A stretch of 64,000 nt of DNA from contig NZ_JBAKHD010000004.1 in assembly GCF_049065735.1 (NCBI RefSeq), positions 248,001 through 312,000 of the forward strand. The letters run 5' to 3'. Below, piece after piece: positions 8,830 through 17,674 of the stretch. The DNA is from Paramesorhizobium sp049065735 (GTDB lineage Bacteria; Pseudomonadota; Alphaproteobacteria; Rhizobiales; Rhizobiaceae). Under the pieces are notes generated by a model, which had not been told where the DNA came from, made no database searches, and saw only the letters and a list, made by a program, of their open reading frames with translations. Numbering within the stretch: the stretch's first letter is position 1; each line of letters begins with the position of its first letter. The position numbers and the translations under genes are program-made.

Positions 8830-8858
8830 TGTCCCACGCATACCCGTAATGTGGGACA
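8830..8858. terminator. inverted repeat downstream of the CRISPR array
   Basis: TGTCCCAC (8830-8837) and GTGGGACA (8851-8858) form a perfect 8-base inverted repeat with a 13-base loop, 21 bases after the last degenerate repeat. It could stop transcription of the array, but no T-run follows. It could equally be part of another element. Confidence 0.3.
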
Positions 8859-8914
8859 CCTGTTTCCATAGTCATTTGATCTAAAAGGAAAATCCAGCCT
8901 GCCAAGCTGGTGAA

Positions 8915-8999
8915 TGGTGCGGTCGAGAAGACTCGAACTTCCACGGGTTGCCCCACAGCGACCTCAACGCTGCGCGTCTACCAATTCCGCCACGACCGC
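8915..8999 (-). tRNA. tRNA-Leu (anticodon GAG)
   Basis: On the minus strand the gene starts GCGGTCGTGGCGGAATTGG and ends in the T-arm GTTCGAGTC, acceptor strand GACCGC, discriminator A and an encoded CCA. The anticodon arm is CAGCG-TTGAGGT-CGCTG, anticodon GAG, reading CUC/CUU leucine codons. A long variable arm, as expected for tRNA-Leu, is present. It lies beyond the decayed end of the CRISPR array. Confidence 0.95.
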
Positions 9000-9149
9000 T
9001 CCGTGGTAGGGCCGAACTCATCGGCTCGCGGCATGTAGCAAATCGGGGTGGGGGCCGCAAGCCCAATATCGGATCATTTCGATCTTTTTTCACAGGGGCT
9101 AAAAAACAGCCGGGAAACCGGCTTTGGGAGGCGTGTTTTCCACAAGCCT

Positions 9150-10133
9150 TCAGACCAGAACCTTCTGCAAGCGCTTGATATCGTTGAGATGCTTCATCGT
9201 TTCCTCATAGCCGATGGCGATGGCTTCGTCGGCGCGGTGGAATTCGGTCAGGCCGATATGCCCGACCGTCGGCAGGAGCGAGATGTCGGCGGGGTCGCCG
9301 GCCATCCGGGCGCGGGAAATGCGGTCCTGGATGATGTTGAAGGCTTCCATCATTACGCCTGTAATGCCGAGGCGCGCCTCCGCTGCAGTCGCCCGGCCGC
9401 CCCCGGTTTCGGCGCTCAGCATCTGCTCCTGCTGCTGATTGATGAGCTTCACCACCGCCGCCCGGCCGAACTGGTCGTAATGCAGGTTGACGGCCAGCAC
9501 GAGCGGCTGTTCGTTCGCGCGGCATACGGAGACGGGGACAGGATTGACCAGCGCGCCATCGACCAGCATCCGGCTGCCCAGGCGCACCGGTTCGAAAATG
9601 CCGGGGAGGGCGTAGGAGGCGCGCATCGCCATCACCAGCGAGCCATTCGCTAGCCAGATCTCATGGCCCGTCCGCAATTCGGTGCAGACGGCGGTGAAGG
9701 GCTTCGGCAGATCGGCGAAGGTGACGCCGTCCAGATGCTCGCGCAAGCGATTGTCCAGCTTCATGCCGCCGAACAGGCCGCTGCCGCGCAGCGTTATGTC
9801 GAGAAGATTGAACATGCGCCGCCGCGTCAGGCTGCGGGCGAATTCTTCCAGTTCGTTGAGCTTGCCTGCGAGATAGCAGCCGCCCACCAGCGCGCCGATG
9901 GAGGTGCCGGCGATCATGGATATCTCTATCCCGGCTTCGTCGAGGGCGCGAAGCACGCCGATATGCGTCCATCCGCGCGCCGCGCCTCCGCCCAGCGCCA
10001 GCGCAATCGGCGTCTTGCGCTCCTCCTGGGGCATGGTGACGGGCGCTTCCGGCAAGCCGGATGCATTCTTCGACTCACCGTTTTCGGCGTTGCCGTTCGC
10101 CTGGCGGTTCTTCCGCGAAACCCATTCGAGCAC
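9150..10133 (-). CDS. patatin-like phospholipase (RssA-like)
   Basis: A 327-residue patatin-family serine hydrolase. It has the oxyanion glycine loop GGGAARG, the nucleophile elbow GTSIG (G-x-S-x-G) and the catalytic aspartate in LVDGALVNPVP, so the Ser-Asp dyad is intact. About 40 hydrophilic residues precede the domain. These enzymes hydrolyse acyl ester bonds of phospholipids; the cellular role of the RssA branch is poorly known. No signal peptide is visible, so it is probably cytoplasmic. It is on the same strand as hisI and folE but separated from hisI by about 110 bases. Confidence 0.88.
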   Translation of the reverse strand: MLEWVSRKNRQANGNAENGESKNASGLPEAPVTMPQEERKTPIALALGGGAARGWTHIGVLRALDEAGIEISMIAGTSIGALVGGCYLAGKLNELEEFARSLTRRRMFNLLDITLRGSGLFGGMKLDNRLREHLDGVTFADLPKPFTAVCTELRTGHEIWLANGSLVMAMRASYALPGIFEPVRLGSRMLVDGALVNPVPVSVCRANEQPLVLAVNLHYDQFGRAAVVKLINQQQEQMLSAETGGGRATAAEARLGITGVMMEAFNIIQDRISRARMAGDPADISLLPTVGHIGLTEFHRADEAIAIGYEETMKHLNDIKRLQKVLV

Positions 10134-10243
10134 GCCACAGTCTCCTCAATCAAACCGGCTGGATTTTATAAGGAATAAGGTATCGAATGACTAAATGCCG
10201 CAGAAAAATGCCTGCTCACCCCGGCAACACGGGGTTTTGATGG

Positions 10244-10660
10244 TCAATCCTCGCGCATGCCGAGCTGCGCCCGGCCGTTTTCCATCGAAATAACCCGGTA
10301 AAAGCAGGAGCGGCGACCGGTGTGGCAGGTGGGGCCATCGCCTGCGACGCGGACCTTGAGCCAGAGGGCGTCCTGGTCGCAATCGGTGCGCATTTCCACG
10401 ACCGTCTGCAGATTGCCTGACGTTTCGCCCTTTTTCCAGAGCTTGCCGCGCGAGCGGGACCAGTAATGCGCAATGCCGGTTTCCAGCGTCAGGCGCAGCG
10501 CCTCCGCGTTCATATGCGCGACCATGAGCAGCGTGCCGTCCCGCGCATCGGTGACGACTGCGGTGATGAGGCCGGCGGCATCGAAACGGGGCGCGAAATC
10601 CGCCCCTTCTTCATTTGTGTGCTTGTCTGCTGCGGGCTCGGAAAAGAGGGAAGCCGTCAT
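10244..10660 (-). CDS. hisI: phosphoribosyl-AMP cyclohydrolase
   Basis: A 138-residue PRA-CH enzyme, third step of histidine synthesis, opening the adenine ring of phosphoribosyl-AMP. Signature stretches are HYWSRSRGKLWKKGETSGN, the metal-binding DCDQDALW and the zinc cysteines in TCHTGRRSCFYR. It is the single-domain form without the HisE pyrophosphohydrolase. The ATG at 10660 lies two bases after the folE stop codon, so the two are translationally linked; an in-frame TTG at 10666 is less likely. The other his genes are not in the window. Confidence 0.95.
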   Translation of the reverse strand: MTASLFSEPAADKHTNEEGADFAPRFDAAGLITAVVTDARDGTLLMVAHMNAEALRLTLETGIAHYWSRSRGKLWKKGETSGNLQTVVEMRTDCDQDALWLKVRVAGDGPTCHTGRRSCFYRVISMENGRAQLGMRED

Positions 10661-10662
10661 CC

Positions 10663-11286
10663 TCAAGCCCGCACCATCATCATGAAGCGGGCCTGCGCGT
10701 TGGCATCGTCGCTATAAGCGCCGCGGAAGGTGGTGGTGATGGTGGTCGAGCCCTGCTTGCGCACGCCGCGCATCGACATGCACAGATGCTCGGCCTCGAT
10801 CATGACCGCCACGCCGCGCGGGCGCAGAATCGTATCCATCGCATCGGCGATCTGCGCGGTGATGCTCTCCTGCGTCTGCAGGCGGCGGGCGAAGACGTCG
10901 ACGAGACGGCCGATCTTGGAGAGGCCGACCACCCGGTCGTCGGGGAGATAGGCGACATGCGCCTTGCCGATGACGGGGACCATGTGATGCTCGCAATGCG
11001 AATAGAACGGGATATCCTTCACGAGAACCGGATCGGTATATCCCGAAACCTCTTCGAAAGTGGTGCCGAGCACGTCCTCGGGCGACTCGCCATAGCCGGA
11101 GAAAATTTCCTTATAGGAGTTCACGACCCGCTTGGGCGTGTCGAGCAGCCCCTCGCGATCAGGATTATCGCCGGCCCACAAAAGCAGGGTCCGGACGGCG
11201 GCTTCGGCTTCCTCGCGGCTGGGGCGCGTCAGGGCCTTTTCCCCCTGGCGCGCGGCATTTTCGCGGAGGTTCAAGATAGCGTCCAT
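10663..11286 (-). CDS. folE: GTP cyclohydrolase I
   Basis: A 207-residue enzyme making 7,8-dihydroneopterin triphosphate from GTP, the first step to tetrahydrofolate. The zinc/active-site motif SHCEHHMVPVIGKAHVAYLP and the QTQESITAQIADAM and STTITTTFRGAY-type C-terminal motifs are present. The start at 11286 (MDAILNLRENAARQGEK) is preferred over an in-frame upstream start at 11340, which adds an Arg/Pro-rich tail. It heads a folE-hisI unit. About 270 bases of intergenic DNA separate it from the divergent Fe-S scaffold gene. Confidence 0.95.
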   Translation of the reverse strand: MDAILNLRENAARQGEKALTRPSREEAEAAVRTLLLWAGDNPDREGLLDTPKRVVNSYKEIFSGYGESPEDVLGTTFEEVSGYTDPVLVKDIPFYSHCEHHMVPVIGKAHVAYLPDDRVVGLSKIGRLVDVFARRLQTQESITAQIADAMDTILRPRGVAVMIEAEHLCMSMRGVRKQGSTTITTTFRGAYSDDANAQARFMMMVRA

Positions 11287-11555
11287 CAGTATCTCCCGTA
11301 GTCTCCTTCGCGGAGGAGACGAGTTAAACGGACAATACAACGATGCGCTTTAACGAGCGGGACGGTGTATTGATGCGAACGGGCCGTGTAGGGCATCCGT
11401 CCTGGGTTCCAGCGCCGGTCATGGTGAGCCACCCTTGGCGCTTGCGGAACGTATATTATATAGAACGAAAATCGTACAATCAAAGAGCGCCGCTGCGACA
11501 TGTTTAACGGAGTTTTGAACGCGATTGCGCGGATGTTGGGGAAGGGGCTCCTGGC

Positions 11556-11996
11556 ATGATCGATGAAATCTACAATGCGCGCATTCTGGAATTCGCCGGA
11601 AATATCCCGCTTCTGGGCCGTCTCGAATCGCCTGATGCCTCTGCCACGGTTCATTCCAAGCTGTGCGGATCGACGGTGACGGTCGACCTGACGATGCAGG
11701 ATGGCGTGGTGACCGGCTTTGCCCATGATGTGAAGGCCTGCGCGCTCGGCCAAGCCTCGTCCTCCATCATGGCGCGCCATGTGATCGGCGCGACGGCGGA
11801 CGAGTTGAAGGCGCTGCGCGAGACGATGCTGAAAATGCTTAAGGAGAATGGCGTGCCGCCGGAGGGCCGATTCGCCGATTGCCGGTTTCTCGAGCCGATC
11901 CGCGATTACAAGGCACGCCATGCCTCCACCATGCTGACCTTCGACGCGGTCGCCGCCTGCATCGCTGAGATCGAAGCCAAGGGCGAGGCGGCCTGA
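11556..11996 (+). CDS. NifU/IscU N-terminal-like iron-sulfur scaffold protein
   Basis: A 146-residue protein of the IscU/NifU-N fold. Three cysteines are in scaffold-like positions: C37 in SKLCGS, C62 in KACALGQAS and C109 in FADCRFLEPI. These would ligate a nascent Fe-S cluster. The motif spacing resembles the stand-alone iron-sulfur cluster assembly scaffold proteins of alphaproteobacteria rather than classical IscU, which carries an LPPVK Hsc-binding motif that I do not see. It is directly followed by yidD four bases downstream, a neighbour pair found in related bacteria. Confidence 0.82.
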   Translation: MIDEIYNARILEFAGNIPLLGRLESPDASATVHSKLCGSTVTVDLTMQDGVVTGFAHDVKACALGQASSSIMARHVIGATADELKALRETMLKMLKENGVPPEGRFADCRFLEPIRDYKARHASTMLTFDAVAACIAEIEAKGEAA

Positions 11997-12000
11997 TCCC

Positions 12001-12354
12001 ATGTGCCGCTCGCATGGCGCCGTTCCCAGAAAGCACTATAGCCGCAATTTCGACGGTCCCTGGCGCAAGACGCCGGACCGCCTGTTCGGTGTCGCCCTGG
12101 TGCGGCTCTACCAGCTGACGCTATCGGGCTTTATCGGCAATTCCTGCCGCCATCTGCCGACCTGTTCGGAATATGCCTATGAGGCAATCGCCCGCCATGG
12201 GCTCTGGGCCGGGGGCTGGATGGGGCTGTTCCGCGTCGTGCGGTGCGGCCCCGGCGGAACGCATGGGCTCGATCCGGTGCCGGAGACGCTGGGAAGTCCT
12301 TTTGCCTGGTATATGCCCTGGCGTTATTGGCGCTGTTCGGCGTCCAAGAAGTGA
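12001..12354 (+). CDS. yidD: membrane protein insertion efficiency factor YidD
   Basis: A 117-residue small YidD protein with the family core NSCRHLPTCSEYAYEAIARHG and RVVRCGPGGTHGLDPVP. YidD helps YidC insert proteins into the inner membrane and sits at the membrane face through an amphipathic helix. The N-terminus has about 25 extra residues with basic character. Start ATG at 12001, four bases after the upstream stop, implies coupled translation. yidC itself is not in the window. Confidence 0.93.
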   Translation: MCRSHGAVPRKHYSRNFDGPWRKTPDRLFGVALVRLYQLTLSGFIGNSCRHLPTCSEYAYEAIARHGLWAGGWMGLFRVVRCGPGGTHGLDPVPETLGSPFAWYMPWRYWRCSASKK

Positions 12355-12501
12355 GCCGTTTTGCGCTTTTTACGGGTCGCTAAAATTCTTTTAACTATAT
12401 CAACGTTTGATGAGCTTCGGAATTAAAGGCAGGACTGTGGCCTTTTTCGAGCCGCAATTAGCCTGCATTCCTCCCGCGCATTCACGTTCCCGCGAGTCAT
12501 C

Positions 12502-13698
12502 ATGCTGAAATTTTCGTCCCGCGTATCGCGCATTGCCGCATCTTTTGCCCTTGGAGCCGGTCTCCTTTGTTCCACCGCCGCGATGGCAAACACCTCTTGG
12601 GTGGTGTTCGACGCCGATAATGGGCAGATTCTCGGCCAGGACGATGCGAATGTGCAGCGGGCGCCGGCCTCGCTGGCGAAGATGATGACGCTTTATCTCG
12701 CCTTCGAAGCCCTGAAGACCGGCAGGCTCCATTGGGACGACGAGATGCCGGTTTCGAAAAATGCGGCCGCCAAGGTTCGCATGAAGCTTTATCTGAAGCC
12801 CGGCAGCACGATCACGGTTCGCGATGCCATCAATGGCATGATCGTGGTTTCCGCCAATGACGCCGCTACGGTTCTGGGGGAATATATGGCGGGCTCGGAA
12901 GCGGCGTTCGGCCGCCTGATGACGGCGCGCGCCCGTCAGCTCGGCATGAAAAGCACATTCTTCGTCAATCCCTCGGGGCTGACGGCGAAGATGACGCAGC
13001 TCACCACCGCCCGCGACATGGCGGTGCTGGGCATGTCGCTGCGCCGTGACTTCCCGGAACAATATGCGCTGTTCTCGCAGCGTTCGTTCACCTACCGGGG
13101 GCGGGTGTTCAACGGCCACAACAATCTGATGTACCGCTATCAGGGCGTCGACGGCATCAAGACCGGCTATACGGATGTATCGGGTTACAACCTCGTTTCG
13201 TCTGCCATCATCAACGATAAGCATCTGGTCGGCGTGGTGCTCGGCGCCGGGTCGGCCCGGCAGCGGGACGATCAGATGGCGAAGCTGCTGACCCGTTATG
13301 GCGGGGAGGGCGAGGCCGCTCCGCAGCAAATCATGGCTGCCGCAAAACCCCAATCCGCCGCCAAGCAGAATGCGGCGGCCGCGCCGAAGGCCGATGTCGT
13401 CGCCGGCCTCATCGACGATTCCCGCGTGGAGCAGGGCGATGGCGGTGCTTTGGCTTCGGCTTGGACGATCCAGCTCGGCGCGCCGCCGACGCTTAAAGGC
13501 GCGCAACAGCTTCAGGCAAAGCTGCGTCCCGTCGTGGACAAGATTGCGCCAGGCCTGAAGCCGGTCATTGCAACCGCCGAAAAGCGCCGCAAGGCCTATC
13601 AGGTGCGCTTCGCCGGGTTCAAGGATTCGGCTTCGGCTGAAAAAGCTTGCAAGCAGCTGAAGCGCCAGAAAATCGACTGTCTGCCGATTCAGAATTAG
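12502..13698 (+). CDS. D-alanyl-D-alanine carboxypeptidase with SPOR domain
   Basis: A 398-residue low-molecular-weight penicillin-binding protein. A signal peptide ends near residue 29 (STAAMA-N). The peptidase S11 triad is complete: S57-L-A-K60, S117-A-N119 and K220-T-G222. A Gln/Ala-rich linker (about 275-300) leads to a C-terminal SPOR domain (about 320-398) that binds denuded septal peptidoglycan. The enzyme trims terminal D-Ala from murein pentapeptides in the periplasm. It stands alone with about 150 bases on each side. A second S11 protein lies at 45052-46272. Confidence 0.93.
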   Translation: MLKFSSRVSRIAASFALGAGLLCSTAAMANTSWVVFDADNGQILGQDDANVQRAPASLAKMMTLYLAFEALKTGRLHWDDEMPVSKNAAAKVRMKLYLKPGSTITVRDAINGMIVVSANDAATVLGEYMAGSEAAFGRLMTARARQLGMKSTFFVNPSGLTAKMTQLTTARDMAVLGMSLRRDFPEQYALFSQRSFTYRGRVFNGHNNLMYRYQGVDGIKTGYTDVSGYNLVSSAIINDKHLVGVVLGAGSARQRDDQMAKLLTRYGGEGEAAPQQIMAAAKPQSAAKQNAAAAPKADVVAGLIDDSRVEQGDGGALASAWTIQLGAPPTLKGAQQLQAKLRPVVDKIAPGLKPVIATAEKRRKAYQVRFAGFKDSASAEKACKQLKRQKIDCLPIQN

Positions 13699-13851
13699 AG
13701 GTCGGAAGCCGGTGCGGCACTGTCTGCCCGCCGCGGCGCTGACCGCCTCGCCTTTACTGGCCCGGCAAAAGGGGTTAGAAGCCAAGCTTCATTTTATACG
13801 TTGAACGGCAACCACCCGCATTCGTTGGCGGGACTGGATAGGATAATTCCG

Positions 13852-15834
13852 ATGAGCAACCTCGTTTCCCTCGAATTTCCCGATGGCTCGAAGCGCGAAT
13901 ATGATGCCGCGATAACCGGCGCGCAGCTGGCCGAATCCATCTCCAAATCGCTCGCCAAGAAGGCCGTGGCCTATGCGCTCGACGGCGCGGTGCGCGACCT
14001 CTCGGACCCGCTGGCAACCTCCGGCAAGGTGGAGATCATCACCCGCGACGACCCGCGCGCGCTGGAACTCATCCGCCATGACGCGGCGCATGTGCTGGCC
14101 GAAGCCGTGCAGGAGCTCTGGCCGGGAACGCAGGTGACCATCGGTCCTGTCATCGAGAACGGCTTCTATTACGACTTCGCCAAGAACGAGCCCTTCACAC
14201 CCGATGATCTGCCGATCATCGAGAAGAAGATGCGCGAGATCATCGCGCGCAACAAGCCGTTCACCAAGGAAGTCTGGTCGCGCGAGAAGGCCAAGCAGGT
14301 CTTTGCCGGCAAGGGCGAGAGCTATAAGGTCGAGCTGGTGGATGCGATCCCCGAGGGGCAGGACCTCAAGATCTATCACCAAGGCGACTGGTTCGATCTT
14401 TGCCGCGGGCCGCATATGGCTTCCACCGGGCAGATCGGCAATTCGTTCAAACTGATGAAGGTGGCGGGCGCCTATTGGCGTGGCGATTCCAGCAACCCGA
14501 TGCTGTCGCGCATCTATGGCACCGCCTTCGCCAATGACAACGACCTGAACGCCTATCTCCATATGCTGGAGGAGGCGGAGAAGCGCGATCACCGCCGCCT
14601 GGGCCGCGAGATGGACCTGTTCCACTTCCAGGAAGAGGGGCCGGGCGTCGTGTTCTGGCACTCCAAGGGCTGGCGCATGTTCCAGAACCTCGTCTCCTAT
14701 ATGCGCCGCCGCCTCGACGGCACCTATGAGGAGGTAAACGCGCCGCAGGTGCTCGATTCCTCACTTTGGCAGACCTCGGGTCACTGGGGCTGGTACAAAG
14801 AGAACATGTTCAAGGTCGAGTGCGCGGATGCCGAGGCGGAGGACCAGCGCGTCTTTGCGCTGAAGCCGATGAACTGCCCCGGCCATGTGCAGATCTTCAA
14901 GCACGGCCTCAAATCCTATCGCGATCTGCCGATCCGGCTTGCCGAATTCGGCACGGTGCATCGCTACGAGCCCTCGGGCGCGCTGCACGGGCTGATGCGC
15001 GTGCGCGGCTTCACGCAGGACGACGCGCACATCTTCTGCACCGAAGAGCAGCTTGCCGAGGAATGCCTGAAGATCAATGATTTGATTCTCTCCACCTATG
15101 AGGATTTCGGCTTCAAGGAAGTGGTGGTGAAGCTATCCACCCGTCCGGAAAAGCGCGTCGGTTCCGACGAGCTCTGGGACCGCGCCGAGAGCATCATGAT
15201 GGATGTGCTGAAGCTCATCGAAGAGCAGTCGGGCGGCCGCATCAAGACCGGCATCCTGCCGGGCGAGGGCGCATTCTACGGCCCGAAATTCGAATATACG
15301 CTGCGTGACGCCATCGGCCGCGAGTGGCAATGCGGCACGACGCAGGTCGATTTCAACCTGCCGGAACGGTTCGGCGCCTTCTATATCGACAAGGATTCGG
15401 AGAAGAAGCAGCCGGTCATGGTGCATCGCGCCATCTGCGGCTCGATGGAGCGCTTCCTCGGCATCCTCATTGAGAACTATGCCGGCCACTTCCCGCTCTG
15501 GCTCGCGCCGGTGCAAGTCGTCGTCGCCACCATCACCTCCGACGCGGATGAGTACGCGAAGGACGTGGTGCGCCGCCTGAAAGCTGCCGGGCTCGTCGCA
15601 GAAGCCGATCTGCGCAACGAGAAGATCAACTACAAGGTCCGCGAGCACTCGCTCGCCAAGGTGCCGGTCATCCTCGTCTGCGGCAAGCGCGAGGCGGAGG
15701 AGAAGACGGTCAACATGCGCCGCCTCGGCTCGCAAAACCAGGAATCGCTATCGCTCGATGCCGCGATTGCGCAGTTGGTAGATGAAGCCACCCCGCCGGA
15801 TATCAGGCGGGCGAGGGAAGCGGCGCTCGCTTAG
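13852..15834 (+). CDS. thrS: threonyl-tRNA synthetase
   Basis: A 660-residue class II synthetase with a TGS domain (LVSLEFPDGSKREY), the editing domain (RHDAAHVLAEAVQ), the catalytic core (MNCPGHVQIFK, RVRGFTQDDAHIFC, CGTTQVDFNLPERF) and the C-terminal anticodon-binding domain (VQVVVATITSDADEYA onward). Length is normal. The ATG at 13852 follows GGATAGGA; a TTG at 13801 is in frame but unlikely. A very stable hairpin follows the stop codon. I see no T-box or other leader structure upstream. Confidence 0.97.
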   Translation: MSNLVSLEFPDGSKREYDAAITGAQLAESISKSLAKKAVAYALDGAVRDLSDPLATSGKVEIITRDDPRALELIRHDAAHVLAEAVQELWPGTQVTIGPVIENGFYYDFAKNEPFTPDDLPIIEKKMREIIARNKPFTKEVWSREKAKQVFAGKGESYKVELVDAIPEGQDLKIYHQGDWFDLCRGPHMASTGQIGNSFKLMKVAGAYWRGDSSNPMLSRIYGTAFANDNDLNAYLHMLEEAEKRDHRRLGREMDLFHFQEEGPGVVFWHSKGWRMFQNLVSYMRRRLDGTYEEVNAPQVLDSSLWQTSGHWGWYKENMFKVECADAEAEDQRVFALKPMNCPGHVQIFKHGLKSYRDLPIRLAEFGTVHRYEPSGALHGLMRVRGFTQDDAHIFCTEEQLAEECLKINDLILSTYEDFGFKEVVVKLSTRPEKRVGSDELWDRAESIMMDVLKLIEEQSGGRIKTGILPGEGAFYGPKFEYTLRDAIGREWQCGTTQVDFNLPERFGAFYIDKDSEKKQPVMVHRAICGSMERFLGILIENYAGHFPLWLAPVQVVVATITSDADEYAKDVVRRLKAAGLVAEADLRNEKINYKVREHSLAKVPVILVCGKREAEEKTVNMRRLGSQNQESLSLDAAIAQLVDEATPPDIRRAREAALA

Positions 15835-15857
15835 AATTTTTGAGCGTAAACAGAACG

Positions 15858-15912
15858 CCGGCGGGATTTCTTGTTGCACCTCATCTGGAGGTGCAACAAG
15901 AAATCCCGCCGG
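15858..15912 (+). terminator. 25-bp perfect hairpin after thrS
   Basis: Arms 15858-15882 and 15888-15912 are perfect reverse complements over 25 bases (CCGGCGGGATTTC... / ...GAAATCCCGCCGG) with a five-base loop, followed by ACTTTTCG. It lies 23 bases after the thrS stop codon and is a strong candidate terminator. The stem is unusually long for a rho-independent terminator and could instead be a small mobile palindrome. The rest of the 15913-16162 gap shows no gene. Confidence 0.65.
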
Positions 15913-16162
15913 ACTTTTCGTCCTTCGTTATTGGCGATTGCCATGCCCCTATTGCGGGGACTCGCGGACAGCGGTGCGATTTTCGGTCCTTCCAATTGTT
16001 TCAGAGTCAATCCGGCAATTATCCGCGCATCTGCGAAACTGTGAATCCATGTGAATCATGGTATAGCTTCCCGCTCTCCCTTGAATTGGTTTGAGTCGCG
16101 CATTGCCCTTGCGGGCATTCCGGCGCTAGCTCGGTGAGAGAGAACAGGGGTGCTTGAGAATC

Positions 16163-17674
16163 ATGGCAGAAGCGGCGGTACGCAAGATCGATGAGGCGCG
16201 AGGCGGCGGCGGTGGACGCGGCGCGCTCTATCGCGAGGCGCCGAACAATATCGAGGCGGAGCAGGCGCTCCTCGGCGCTATTCTCGTCAACAATGATGCG
16301 TTCTATCGGGTATCGGACTTCCTGAAGCCCGCGCATTTCTACGAGCCCTTGCATCGCAAGATTTTTGAAGTCTCCTCCGATCTGATCCGCATGGGTAAGG
16401 CGGCCAATCCCATCACCATGAAGACCTTCCTCCCGGCGGATGAGAAGGTCGGCGAGATGACGGTCTTCCAGTACGTGGCGCGGCTTGCCACGGAAGCCGT
16501 GACCATCATCAACGCGGAAGATTATGGCCGGGCGATCTACGACCTTGCCACGCGCCGCGCGCTCATCGGCATCGGCGAGGACATGGTCAACATCGCCTAT
16601 GACGCGCCTGTTGATGTCGCCCCGCAGGCGCAGATCGAGGATGCGGAACGCCGCCTGTTCGAACTGGCCGAGACGGGCCGTTATGATGGCGGCTTCCAAT
16701 CGTTCAACGATGCGGTCAAGACCGCCGTGGATATGGCCAACGCCGCCTTCATGCGCGACGGGCATCTCTCCGGCATCTCCACGGGCATTCACACGCTCGA
16801 TGCCCGCATGGGCGGCTTGCAGCCCTCGGACTTGATTATCCTCGCCGGACGTCCCGGCATGGGCAAGACCTCGCTTGCCACCAACATCGCCTTCAACATC
16901 GCCGCCGCCTATCAGGGAGAGCAGCAGGCGGATGGCTCGGTCAAGGCGGTCAATGGCGGCGTGGTCGGCTTCTTCTCGCTCGAAATGTCGTCCGAACAGC
17001 TCGCAACCCGTATCATCTCCGAGCAGACGGAGATTTCATCCTCCAAGATCCGTCGAGGCGAGATCACCGAGACGGATTTCGAAAAGCTGGTCGCATGCTC
17101 GCATATGATGCAGAAGATCCCGCTCTATATCGACCAGACCGGCGGCATCTCCATCGCCCAGCTTGCCGCCCGCGCGCGGCGGCTGAAGCGTCAGCGCGGC
17201 CTAGACGTGCTGGTCATCGACTATGTGCAGCTTATGACCGGCTCGTCCAAGGCTTCGTCGCAGAACCGCGTGCAGGAAATCACCGAGATCACCACCGGCC
17301 TCAAGGCGCTCGGCAAGGAGCTGAATGTGCCCATCATAGCCCTGTCGCAGCTCTCCCGTCAGGTGGAAAGCCGCGACGACAAGCGCCCGCAATTGTCGGA
17401 CTTGCGTGAATCGGGCTCCATCGAGCAGGATGCCGACGTGGTGCTGTTTGTGTTCCGCGAGGAATACTATATCAAGAACCGAGAGCCAAAACCGGGGACG
17501 GAAGAGTATTTCAAATGGCAGGCGGAGATGGAGGACGTGCGCGGCAAGGCGGAGGTGATCATCGCCAAGCAACGTCACGGACCGACAGGCACCGTCAAGC
17601 TGGCCTTCCAGGCGGAGTACACGCGCTTCACGGACCTCGCCGAGGAATCCCACCTGCCGGAGCGCTATGAATAA
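16163..17674 (+). CDS. dnaB: replicative DNA helicase
   Basis: A 503-residue DnaB hexameric helicase that unwinds DNA at the fork. The N-terminal domain (AEQALLGAILVNNDAFYRV) is followed by the RecA-like motor with Walker A GRPGMGKTS, Walker B VLVIDYVQLM and the SRQVESRDDKRPQLSDLRES loop. A tail of about 20 residues precedes the N-terminal domain. No intein is present. The ATG at 16163 is chosen over a TTG at 16154. The 3' end overlaps alr by eight bases, so the two are one unit; the common rpsF-rpsR-rplI group is not directly upstream here. Confidence 0.97.
   Translation: MAEAAVRKIDEARGGGGGRGALYREAPNNIEAEQALLGAILVNNDAFYRVSDFLKPAHFYEPLHRKIFEVSSDLIRMGKAANPITMKTFLPADEKVGEMTVFQYVARLATEAVTIINAEDYGRAIYDLATRRALIGIGEDMVNIAYDAPVDVAPQAQIEDAERRLFELAETGRYDGGFQSFNDAVKTAVDMANAAFMRDGHLSGISTGIHTLDARMGGLQPSDLIILAGRPGMGKTSLATNIAFNIAAAYQGEQQADGSVKAVNGGVVGFFSLEMSSEQLATRIISEQTEISSSKIRRGEITETDFEKLVACSHMMQKIPLYIDQTGGISIAQLAARARRLKRQRGLDVLVIDYVQLMTGSSKASSQNRVQEITEITTGLKALGKELNVPIIALSQLSRQVESRDDKRPQLSDLRESGSIEQDADVVLFVFREEYYIKNREPKPGTEEYFKWQAEMEDVRGKAEVIIAKQRHGPTGTVKLAFQAEYTRFTDLAEESHLPERYE

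Noticed and set aside
6394..8849. Long open frames rich in RSPRGSVDRN, LSSRERGSK or VALLAGAWIET units (and the reverse-strand equivalents) that look like repeat proteins.
   Set aside because: They are translations of the 32-base CRISPR repeats in all frames. No ribosome site or stable frame exists.
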